A stretch of 64,000 nucleotides of DNA from Nymphaea colorata (taxonomy: Eukaryota > Streptophyta > Magnoliopsida > Nymphaeales > Nymphaeaceae). Location: assembly GCF_008831285.2 (NCBI RefSeq), contig NC_045140.1:18536370-18600369 (forward strand), given 5' to 3'. Under the pieces are notes generated by a model. That model worked only from the letters and a program-made list of their open reading frames with translations. It ran no database searches and had not been told where the DNA came from. Positions 1 to 11,000 of the stretch are shown here, piece by piece. The first letter of the stretch is position 1. Each line of letters begins with the position of its first letter. A program made the position numbers and the translations under genes.

Positions 1-942
1 GGCCATCAATTACAATCACCTCCAAACCAAATCTGTTGTTGGGGCCCGCATGCTGAGCACTTTCATGTCTACATTTTAGGGCAATAATATCCTAACTTTA
101 GGAACATAATATACCAATTCAAGCTTGATCAAACTGTAAGATAAGGTACATGGAACAAGGCCCAAAAAGTTTAAAGGATGAGTTCAGCTTTTACGCTTTC
201 TGTCATGTGCTAAACTGGAACTTGGCAGGCCCTTGACTCCTCAGGATCACTGGTTTAATCAGCGCCTTAAGTCAGTTTCATCAAGATAAAAGTTAGGGAA
301 ACCGAGTACTGTACTGCCTGCCAATCATGATATGGGCCTTGACCTTTTCAATGAACTCATGAACCAGTGAGGCTTATCATCACTGTAAGTAGTTACAGAA
401 GCCTGCACAAGTAGAACCATGAAGAGTTCATTTGTGTCAATCTCTTGAAGTGAGATGCCCAAAGCTCCGCACAAACAGTGACATGCTTCAGCTGGGAAAG
501 TTGAATTAAGTTTTAAATGGCAATTAATCGACAGTGGTGTAGCAGTTCAAAGGTGATTTCGAATGCCCAAATGTTATTTGTTTGCCAATCAAATTGGAAT
601 ATCCGTCATGCTGAAAATTTTGGTGGCAAAAAGTCCCCACTTTAACGAAGAAAACAAGAACAAGGGGAACTGGGAGGAAGGAGCTAGTCAGCCATGGAGC
701 AAAGCTTATAACCAACACGAAAGTTAAGGTGGCATGGCTCTTGTGGATTCCATCTGGGCAGCAGTGTATAAAAGAATAGTATTTGCCATCTGGGCAGTAG
801 TGTATCTCAATGTCTAGTTGGGTGATCAGGAAGAGCATATGATCCTACCACTTCATCCTACGAGAGGGCCAAAACACTTACCTTTTCTCTCATCCCCTTG
901 AGGAACAGTCGTGCTATAAGTGATTCGGGATAGGCGCCCGCA
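1..942 (-). CDS. Unidentified spliced gene, three internal exons, continues past the left end
   Basis: Three minus-strand blocks read as consecutive exons: 942-882, 491-397 and 52-1. Splice sites are good: the first ends in AAAG before GTAAGT, the second follows TTTCCCAG and ends at TTCT before GTAACT, and the third follows TGCTCAG. The phases agree: 61 plus 95 nt make 52 whole codons, and the third block then reads on without a stop to the window edge. The predicted peptide includes CHCLCGALGISLQEID, then NELFMVLLVQAS, then NNRFGLEVIVIDG. I do not recognise the family. The 5' part of the gene should lie above 942, but no convincing exon was found there. It is not certain that the three blocks belong to one gene; the phase match is the main argument. 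The second block also stays open past its proposed donor, so its 3' border is the weakest call. Confidence 0.42.
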
Positions 943-3656
943 CTATACTTTAACTTGCATATTAGTGCTTTTTTTTGCAGCAAAGAGAGTTAACATCCCG
1001 AGAATTCAAAATGGATACTAGAGAGTTAACATCTCGAGAATTCAAAACGGATACTAGCTGCCCACCTGCTCCATCTCATCCATTGCGTAAGCCCCTCAAA
1101 GGTATATCTGAACACCCAGTTGTTGCACTCTTTCCAAATCCACTGACAACAGCTAAAGAGCAGGGGCATTTTAACCATTAATTAGGAACCTAATATCCTA
1201 ACCTATATCGTTCCATATTGACTTTGCATGTGCAACTCATGTCTAGATCAACCAAGATCAACCTGACAATGAAAAACATGGATTTCTTCTCCTTTTTCTT
1301 CACTTTTTTTTTTCTCTTTTAAATTTTCCCCGTGTTATTCATTCCTCTGTCTGCCAAACCATCTCAATCATCCATTTAAGGCATAGATGGTGTAGATCTG
1401 TAGGTCCCCAAAGGATAATTTTACGGATTGAGAAGATTGGGTGGGTCAGAAATTTTTTGGACCCTAATTCATAAAGAAAATTATGTTATAAGCAAAAAAA
1501 AAAAGAAGGTACCCAAGTTGAAGTATTAATTTCCAGCAGCTACCCACATGTCTCCTTATAATGAGGTGGCCAGCAGTAGAGAGACAAGGTGGCAGTGGTT
1601 CTTTTTTTTTTCTCCTCCTTTCTTTTTTTGAAATTTAAGGCGAATTGATATTTGAACAATAGGAGGTGAGAAAGTATCAAGTCTGTCTTCACATGATTAA
1701 AGAAATTAAATAGGTACGCACTTCCCCATAGTATATTATTTTGCGTTCGGGGAATGAAAGGAAGAGTATTAATTAAAAAATCTGAAGCCAAAACTTTTCC
1801 TTTCATAGAAGATTCCATGGACACCTCAAGACTCGTTTGTGGAATAGAATGCTAAAGAGAAGAGAGGGTTTTCGGTTTTTTTTCCTTCTGCAGATGAAGT
1901 AATCAATTGCTCGTTATGAAACTGATGTTGGACCCGATCGCTCGCACATACAAAGTTATGATTGATTGTATCTGGTGTTCGGGTCCTCGGAACTTCAGAT
2001 CCAAAGCCCTCCGGGAAAGTAACTTTAAAGTCGGAAAACATCCTCTTAAAGCTAACCAGAGTTAACCATCAAAGCTACAGACCTTGTGCTCTCATTAAGG
2101 AAGCTTCACTGAAGCTGGTCCTGATACTGCAACTGTTATTTAAGTGGCTTTTCTATTCGGTGAAAATTACGAATTGAGTGTCAGAAGAAACAACGGCGAC
2201 GCAAATATTTTTCTCGCAGAGTAAATACAGACTATGTACTGGAATTTTACTGGCCAATGCAAAATTTGATCATTCTTTAAGATGCAAAATTTGAAGCTAA
2301 TTAGGCTTCCTTTTTTGGGCGTAATAACTCAACAAGACGGCTTTCTGGGGCTCGTTACGGATCTAATCCACAGAGGACATGCCCGCTGTACTCCACCAAA
2401 CTAACTTTGAGGACAACCGTCCCCTAATCGGATTCCAGAAATAGTTGGGTGTGGGAATCATTGGCGTAACTTCACAGTTACAAAAGAGATGCGACAGCTT
2501 TTCGTTTTGTAGCCACTACCAACAATTTGTTCTGGATTTCACCTGCTTTGTTTTGCAACGAAAAGTTAAAAACTTTTGTCTTATAATCACCAAAAAGATA
2601 ATGCAATAAATAAAGTGGGAAAGAGTGGAGTGCGTTACCCAGTAAAATAACAAAATTTTACTTTTTCTTGTAACTTTCAGAAAACCTGATTTTTTTCTTC
2701 CTCTTTCATTCGGACTTTTTCCCTCAACAAAGGCACTTTTGGCTTTAAATCTGTGCACGACAAAGGCTAAGAAGATCCATATAGAAAGCAACTCTCTCTC
2801 CCTCTCATGAAGTGAGACAAGAAAGCACAAAAAGATTCACCGACTAGTGAAAATCTCCTTAGAGCTGAGAGGAAGAAGCCCCAATGATACCAGCTAAAAG
2901 AAGAATGATTAACTCCCATTATAGGTCCGGTCATCACGAGATTTGGTAACACACTACAACCTCAATTCAATTGTTTCAAAAGCAGAGAAAACATTGCCGT
3001 CATCAATAGTCATCATTGACATCATCATTCTAGATATTATATGAAACCAATAGAATTCATTAATTGATATTATGAGAAACAACCAGAAATTACATTAAAA
3101 ATGAATCAAAAATCAATCACACTCAACTCCCACTCCTCATCAGCACACACCCATAATGCATTGATGGTAGGTGAGTGGGGGAACCTGCCTGCCCATGATG
3201 ACTCAATAAACCACACTTTTCCATCCAAGGTCTTCCCCTTCCTGTCTTTGCAACTCCAACATGGGGGACCCCCACACACAACCCACCATTCCCTCTTCTT
3301 CAGCTGACAATTAATTGCCACCCTTGACCTCTTCATCCCTATCTTTTCACCTCATTTTCAACCCCTCCAGAAAAATACCACATATAAATAATAATAATAA
3401 TAATAATAAAAACAAGCCCAAAAGGAATTAAAAGCTGTAAACAACAAATATCCGAAAAAACACCCGGAACAGATATCGGTAGCTGGGTGTCTTTCCCTTT
3501 TTTTTGTTTTTGGTTATCAAGCATCGGAACCCTTTGAAAAAAATACTTCGGGTCCTGCACCACTCAAACAACTCTACACAGGCTATACTATTTTCCCATC
3601 TTTACCACTTTTTTTTTTCTTTTTTATTACTATGACCATCACTTATTTTTCTGCTC
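943..3656. other. Intergenic, no recognisable gene
   Basis: This stretch lies between the unidentified left-edge gene and the 3' end of the cyclin gene. It holds a 36-bp tandem duplication at 984-1055 (listed separately), several T-runs and a short (AAT)n tract near 3388-3408. Open frames at 2516-2830 and 3106-3336 resemble no protein family I know. The 5' exons of the left-edge gene may be here, but I could not place them. The last part up to 3656 should include the 3' untranslated region of the cyclin gene. Confidence 0.5.
984..1055. repeat. 36-bp tandem duplication
   Basis: Two copies of a 36-bp unit (984-1019 and 1020-1055) differ at only two positions (CCC/CTC and ATGG/ACGG). Each contains GAATTCAAAA and GTTAAC. 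On the plus strand the frame is open from 975 to 1181 and follows a T-rich tract ending in TTGCAG, so it resembles an exon. Nothing in the peptide is recognisable and no upstream partner was found, so I treat it as a recent local duplication. Confidence 0.85.
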
Positions 3657-6600
3657 TTAGTTCAGTCTTCTCCTTTTGTTGGAGGAAGAATATGAAGGTG
3701 AAGAAGAGACTGCTGAGGATCCTTCGTTACGCTCCAACACTGTAACGGGACTTTGAGGAATGGTGACTCTGAATTTTGGTGGAGTCATGGACGCGCTCCT
3801 ATGGTCACTTTCAGTCAAATTATTTTGCATCAGTCTACAACAGTTGCTTATGCTATCCTGTAGAAAACACGGTGCAACAATTTATATCTGTTACTGTAGT
3901 TTTGTAGTTCTCGTTCTTTCGAAACATCCGTCGGTGAAACATTTTTTTTCCAAATTCCTTACGCCCCTTAACCGTAAGACGACAAGAATGGCGATTTTAG
4001 CCTTACCTTGTCCATTCCAGTGCCCCAAGATGCAGCACTTCCATGATCAGTCCTAGCAAGATCTGGGATCTCATCAGCAGAACGAAGAGCAGCAGCGGCA
4101 GCTATGGACGACGGTCGAAAGTCCCCGAAATCAACCACTACAATCAAGCAATTAAGATCGTCAGAATTAATTGTTGCTTCAAGAAATATAGGATAATAAA
4201 CATGACCAAGAAGGATTAATTTGCTAACAAACTAGGTGCGGCAGGACTAAAAGCAAGTTGAGGGGCAATAATTTACACGAACAAAAGCAAGCAACCATAC
4301 GTGTTCTTCCACTGGGCTTAGATAAGATGGTAGATTTGTCCATTCTTTGTACTATTTATTTGGCCTCAAACAGAGGTTAAAGACACTTTCGTTTTCATGG
4401 GGCCAAGGATGATATACGCGTTCGGCACACGAAGAAAGGACTCATAAAGGCACTCCAGTGCCGGTTATGATGCGAGAATTACCTCGGATTGTATCAAGAA
4501 TTAGCTGGTTCGCACGGGATACAAGAAATCTCGTGAACAGTCGGCTCGAATCGATCTTCCGAGCGAACGTATCAATGAAATTGAAAGGCGTGACAGATCG
4601 CAGCTTCCAATTCAGCTTGGTCAGGATCAGGAGCTCCATTCTGCAAATGGTGCGGGGTTCAAAGATGAATTTTGTTTGCCCAACCTGTAAAAAAACAAAA
4701 CCACCAAAAACTTATTCAAAGAACGTGGGAAGTATAGGCTGAATAAAGTTTTATAAAAATTACCTGCAGATCTACCAGAGAAGGGACTACTGTCTCCTCC
4801 ATTTTAGCAGCTAGTGACAAGCAAGCTACCGATAACAGTTGCAGTGGCCATCCATTTGCTTGCTGGTAAACAGATGAAGAAAAACCCGGATGAAAAACAA
4901 GCAGATAAAGATCGTGAAGCAAAGAATACAAAGGCATTACCAATAGAGCAATTTTCAAACCGCGATTGTTGCAAATTTTTGGCAAAGGGTTAAAATTTCA
5001 TATTTAGGAGTGGAAAGAATTAAAAGAAAGGATTTTCTTGACCTTCGATAACTGAGTCACACCCCATTAAGAACTTTTTTTCCTTTTTGCCCCTTTAAGA
5101 AGGGTGAAAAGGCAAAGATTCTATCCAAGGGCCTTTTGGGTTTTAAACTTTTCTCATTTTCCCCACACCCCCACAACTGAAAAAAGAAACGGGTACACAG
5201 TCCCGGGGCCCAGAGATGCTCCACCCAATGCCAAAAACAGTTCATGAATATTGAATTGTGGGTCCAACCAACCATAGCAGACCGCTCCCACCGAGCCATT
5301 GTTCTGTAGTAATAAACTAACCTAGAAGGACGTGAGAATTGGTCGCCCTGCATCGGTATTAAATTGCAAGAACAGTGAGCATATTATACCTTCTAATTTG
5401 ACCAACATAGCTACCTTACCTAAAATACAAGCAAACAGCAGCACTAATCCAGTACCTCTACAGAAAGCAAGTATGAAAATCAGATGTGACGTTTAGAATT
5501 ACCAAACTTCGGAAAGATACTTTTTTTAACATTGAAAAGAAGCAAAACTGTACACATAACTCGACCAAGATATCCATCGGTACTGCATGAGTGCAAGTGC
5601 TTATTTATTGCATTCCACTCATGCGGAGAGCAGAAACTGGCAAAAACCGTATCCTCATTATATAAATCTGTCATTGCATCTCCACTACTAAGCGAGAGCG
5701 CCACGATCATCAAATACGAACTTATGCCTAACATAGACATGGTGTTCTATATAGCCCACATAAAGTTTCATTCTTTCCAGAAAGAAAAAGGATCGAAACG
5801 TGGTAGGCTTCCACGTTGCAGCAAAATGCAACGTTACTCAAGAAAATGGAAAAGCCTAGAGAGAGGAAAAGCTCGGGTGTTTGGTCAATTTCGTAATCAA
5901 ACAGCGCCAACGCTTTGCAGAGGCGCGGCGCAGGATATCGAGACGCACGAAACCATGCATCTCCTCTTCTTTCAACGCAGTTTTCCAGTAGACAATTATA
6001 AAGATGCCTCTCGATATTATGCCAAGAGCAGCGATTCAGAACGGCCTACCACTCTGCCCTCAGGAGTAAAAATTGTGGACGAGGAACTTCAGTATGTAGA
6101 TCAGCGATAACACGAGTCGGCAGATGAGACGAAGTGTTTCAACTCAAACATTTAATTGGGTGTATGCCCACAAAACAAGCGGACTTGGCCGAGCCTCCTA
6201 TGCTCGAGCAAATACAATACAATCATATGAAAACGATCCTCTGGCGTGTCCTCCTGTCAAAAAAAATTCAGGAAAAACGCAAGTTTTCCTTGTATCTGAT
6301 CCCAGATAGCCATAATAATTTCTCATAGTAACAGCAACTATGCCATTTTTTACTACGTTAGATTTAAGTTGTAATTGTAGGGACCGCATGACCATATTCT
6401 GAGATTGAAGACCCTCCCAAAAAATATGAAATCCGCTGCTCCATATGGAAAATATTCGCTTCCAGCCGTTGGTATTTCATTAAAAACAGGAGATAAAAAA
6501 TGGTCATCAAAAAATAAAACTTTCTTTTTGGTGAGAAATTATGAGGGAAACGGTAACAAGAAGGTGCCGCCAGACGAAGGAAAAAAAAACAAATAAAAAA

Positions 6601-7786
6601 CGAAAAAAGGTAATTCGACCACAGGCTGTTTTCAGAATGACATCCAATATCGCCACGATATTTTTTACTAAAGAAAACAGCAGCAACCACTGGACGATTT
6701 ATTGACTGAAAATCGCCGATAACGTATCTCTTTCATCAAAGCTAATAAACGACGACAGAGACCGGGAAAGACGATAGACGACGACGATTTTTCAATCGGA
6801 CTGCATATTCGTCACCATCAACTACGATAACGATTAAAACGGACAAAAAGGAACAGAGTACGGTAACAATAATTTGATAAACTCGTCGATTCTGAATCGC
6901 CGAATAATACGATCCAGGACCAGATGGAACAGAAAAAGTGACTATTTTCCTTTGATAAAAGGCCTTTTACATCAATTAGAAATAACAAAGATAATAAATA
7001 GGACGAGACGATCGCCGCAGCCGATTTTGTTGAATCAGCCAGAACACTCGACGTTATTATCCACAAAAATAACTATGAAAAAAGTGGGAAAATCATGATG
7101 AAGGAAGCCGATTTTTCACTTATTTTCCGACGTTAAACGCCAAAAAGTGGCCATAGACGCAGCAAAAAATGAAGGTAAAGAAAAAGAGAAAAAACGGTCA
7201 TCACTTGTAGTCGCCGATTCAACGTCGCCACTGCGAGAATGCAGCGACTAAGAGCAAAAATAGAACGAAGAAGAAGACAGACGGACGAACATACTCACGA
7301 AAAGCCGTTTTATTACGTTAAACGCCGATCGGATACCAGAAAGCGAGCGAGAGGGATGATTACCGGCAAGCAATGAACGGACAGGAACCGATCCATGTAG
7401 TTAACGGCCAGGTACGCCGTCAGGGGACTGAAACTGTAGTACGAGCGAACCTGCAAATCCACCGGATTCCGGTCACCCTAACGCCATTACGTCCATCAGA
7501 CGGCAACAAACGAACGGATGAAGCGGGTTATTGTTTTTACCTCAAGGATCCAATCGACGGCCTCCCGCCGAGCGGAGGCCTCAAACGGGCGGCTCCTCAG
7601 GCTGGCCGGGAAACCGATCCCTGGCAAGAACTCACCCTCGAAGCCTAGGAACACCGCGACCGACTCGTCTTCGTCCTCATCGTCATCCACTGTCGCTGGA
7701 AAATCAGTCTCGGACGGGAGAAAGGCGCATTCGTCTGAGTCGACGAAGCTCGCGTCTTCTCCGCACAGGAGATTCTGGAGAGACAT
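3657..7786 (-). CDS. CYCD1: D-type (G1) cyclin, CYCD1 subgroup
   Basis: Six exons: 7786-7541, 7450-7364, 4862-4764, 4684-4483, 4137-4007 and 3857-3657 (stop), 966 nt, 321 aa. CYCD proteins bind CDKA in the nucleus and start phosphorylation of the retinoblastoma-related protein at G1/S. The Rb-binding LxCxE motif is LLCGE at residues 6-10. The cyclin box follows: [13 protein letters not shown] (about 69-81), [16 protein letters not shown] in exon 2, [17 protein letters not shown] in exon 3, then [12 protein letters not shown] and [11 protein letters not shown] in exon 4. The C-terminal cyclin fold has [10 protein letters not shown] in exon 5. The tail is Ser-rich and ends SNKRRRLN. Length is close to Arabidopsis CYCD1;1 (339 aa). 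The start is the first in-frame ATG and places LxCxE at the usual distance from the N terminus. All introns are phase 0 except the fourth. Intron 2 (7363-4863) is 2.5 kb and holds only shadow frames. Assignment to CYCD1 rather than another CYCD class rests on the NGWPLQLL and VPSLVDLQ context. Confidence 0.93.
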
Positions 7787-8040
7787 GGCGTCAAGGCAAC
7801 CCTTCCACCTCCCCCTATGTTCATGCTCTTTAGTATTCCGGCGAGTCGAACGCCGCCATTTTTTCAAAGAAAATCGGTTATCCGGAGGTTCTCGCGTCTC
7901 TTAACTGCAAATTTTGGTCCGAAAACAACCGCGTCCTTTTCCCGTTCGACGGAAACTATGGTGCCGGCGGAATTGACTCGGCGGCTACAGAAGACGAGAG
8001 CAACTCCAAGACTGCACTCACTCTCCCCTTTTATCCGTGG
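7787..8040 (-). promoter_or_regulatory. Likely CYCD1 leader and core promoter with two upstream ATGs
   Basis: On the minus strand a TATA-like GGATAAAAGG lies at about 8037-8028. A start site near 8000 would give a leader of about 215 nt. That leader contains a complete upstream ORF at 7859-7830 (MAAFDSPEY then stop) and a second upstream ATG at 7824. The second is out of frame with the main start and its frame overlaps the cyclin start codon at 7786. The transcription start is inferred, not seen. Confidence 0.4.
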
Positions 8041-8059
8041 CATGGCTGCTCCCAGATGA

Positions 8060-11000
8060 CAAAGGAGCCCTTCACCATCCCGTAGATAACAAAATACTTC
8101 TCACGCTTACCAAAATTACCCTTCATTTGTCATCATATGACTTTACTTCTTTTCGTGCAATTTTTTTTACTATACACTAGATTAAATTTATGTCACATGC
8201 TTTATTTTATGATTATTATTATATCCATCTGTTTCAAAAATTAGACAATTTCATAAAATTATCTTGCTGCTAAATAATTTTTACAGACCCTAAGAATCTT
8301 ATGCAGCGCCAAGTTGTTTGTATGATTTATTAGGTTATCAACATTTAATTTAGTCACAATCTGCAATTAGAAGTGAAAAGTAAATTCTACGAACGATACG
8401 TTTACACGAGGACGCTTCTGTAATTTGAACGCCATTGGTATTTTGATGTCAGTAGCCCTCGGCTTTCGTATGGGAAAAGGGCATCGTGGTAATTAAAGGA
8501 TAAACTAGGGGGCGTAGATGGATAGCTCCTAAATGGAGCCCCGGGGGGGGGGGGGGCATTTTGGTTATTTGCCTGAGGGTGAGGCCAAAATCCTTTTTCC
8601 CGCTAAATTTGGTGGCTCCGATCGAGATCCCCTCCGGCTTCCCGCTCCCGCGACCACACCGCGGTAAAAACGAGAGAGGAGAGAGAGTGGGAGGGTAAAA
8701 GAAAATAAAAAGCGGGAGAAAGAAGTAATCACAGTAAAATAAGAAAACTTATTGTACGTAAATACCCTTCCGCTGTGCCCCCCCTTCTCGTCCTGCGTGA
8801 GTCAAACCCCAGGACCGTCAATGCTGCGATGTACCTCCGCCAAGTTACGAAAATACCCGTGAACTCAGGTCTATTTCCGCGCCGAAGGAGTTCGAGTTGG
8901 TGGGAACGAAGGAAGAGGGTTAGGTGCTTTTTCGGTATCCTGCGGAGTTAATTTATTCCCCGAAACTGACAGGGTCTGTTCTCGTACTTTGACTCAGGAA
9001 GAATCAAGGAGCCTGCCCCTCGGGACACGTGTCGAGATCTGAGGAGCGCGACGGAACCATCTATGGCTCCCCGACTTCCTCTCTGTTTACAGCTGTTATC
9101 CAACGAAGGTGAAAGGATAGAGCGATCTTTTGGTTTTTACTGCTTGGATTTACCTTCCCCGGAAATGCCGATCGTGTCCCCCCAGTTCCCGGCCCCTTCT
9201 GTTTACCGCAACCCACTCTTCTAGATGCCAAGACCTCCGGATCGGATCCAGACGCATATATGTTCAACTCGACCCGTCAATGACAACGAAAATGGATTTT
9301 TTTTTTTTTTTTTTTTTTGCATCGTCTATATATGCGCCTACCAACCAAACCATCTTAAGAAGGTCACAAAAGCCCTAGCTATTCACTGCTTAAGATTTGA
9401 GAGATTTTATTCCGTTTTCTTTTCAATTTTGATAAAACAATAAGCAGAAAATGGACACGGTGGTCAAGGCATCAAAATTGTAAAAGCTGTGATCAACTGC
9501 CCCCCTTGAATTCCCCAAATATATTATCTATTTTAATATACTTGTTAAAGGAAAGTCCTACTAGTAGGCGCTATTTAGCAGTCCCTAATTGAGAAAAAAA
9601 CATTAAGCTCCACTTTGATTTGATCCGTGTACATTGACTTGGTCGGCCCCGGAGAAGCGGGTCCCGGGTCTTCACTCGTCTTTCCATCAACTCAGCCCAA
9701 ACCAAAGTTGTGGATCTTAACTCGAAGCAGGCCTCCCTTTTTTTCCTTTATAAGTTGGAGCCAGCCAGACATCTACCAGTTTATGCCCTCAGATAAACTT
9801 TTCTCAGTCATCTCTTAACTTGGAAGACCACTAACCCCAAGATCCCATTTTGGTTCAACGGATCGTCCTCAAAGCAATTCCAGATCCGAGTAGGTTACAC
9901 TATGGTAGAAATATGGATCTAGGTGGGGAGTTATTTAAACTACCAGCCGACACTTGCATGGTTGAGCGAGAGACAGTGGATGCGGTCCCGTTCCAAGGTC
10001 CAGACCCGTCCCATGTCCCGTCAGACCAGGCATGTGGTTGGTGTGATTGCTTGTGGGTCAGTCGGGAATGTGTCAGTTTTGGTGGGGTTCGATTCTTAAC
10101 TCGGACCCGTGCTATCCATTGTTAGATAGACCCGGACTCTAGCTTGGTCCACATTTTGCTCCATGAGTGCTCGGGTCTTTCTCATTTGGATGTGGTAAGT
10201 CGAAGTCCATACCCAGATCCAAAAACGTGAGATTGAGCAGCTTTTTGACGTGAGGATTGCAGTTACTGAACGCAGCGATGGACAGGTCAGTTAGTCCTCT
10301 GCATGGTCAGACCATCGGTACCGTTGGGTCCGAGCAATTGATGACTGGACACAGGTCGAATGGTCAAACGTTCAGAGCCGAACCACCTTTAGCCAGACGC
10401 GGTCCGGCTGGCAACAGGAACATAAAATATAAAAACTAGATTGTCGACTACACCCTCACTCCTTGTCCACAGAACGGAGTCACAAACACGTTTATGTCAA
10501 TCAAGCTATTAATTATCAACTTAAGTGTGCTTTATGCATAGCAGTACAAATGAAGATTTTTTTTTTTTTTATTGCCATATTTAATATATTATAAGTGAGA
10601 ATAAACCTCATATAAGCTATGAGCGCAAACTTACTAGCTAGGACACCAATAACCTTGTTAGGCATAGTTTGGTTTGTGATGATTCAAAGGGGAGCTGCTA
10701 GGATAAATGCATCTATAGCGGTGGAGGGGGAAAAGCTTTTGTAAGAAAAGCACTAACGTCCAAACTTTTAGTTTAAGAACAAGGACTAATATGTATAATG
10801 TAAAAAAAGTTAAAAGAGGGTATCAGCCTTCACTGAAATTGAAGTATATTAGGAATCGTCCAATATAAAAGGCGTTCAACCATTACTGCAATTCCAATAG
10901 AACATCAAGGGGAACGAAAGATTTGGAAAAAAGGCTTTATTGGTACACGCTTGTTAAGATTCGTGAGAATAAAAGATTTATATATTGTGGGCATCTTAGA

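Noticed and set aside
3106-3336. Minus-strand frame rich in Trp and Cys (WWVVCGGPPCWSCKDR)
   Set aside because: It looked like a small secreted peptide, but there is no signal peptide, no known Cys pattern and no splice partner. The opposite strand is equally open.
5532-6110. 192-codon plus-strand frame inside CYCD1 intron 2
   Set aside because: The peptide is compositionally random, lacks any motif and lies within the intron of an intact gene.
7518-7904. Plus-strand open frames at 7518-7904 and 7531-7833
   Set aside because: They are antisense shadows of CYCD1 exon 1, which carries the LxCxE motif and cyclin-box start on the minus strand.
9061-9378. Short frames on both strands in a GC-rich patch
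   Set aside because: Both strands are open, the plus frame ends in a poly-Phe T-run, and no homology is recognised.
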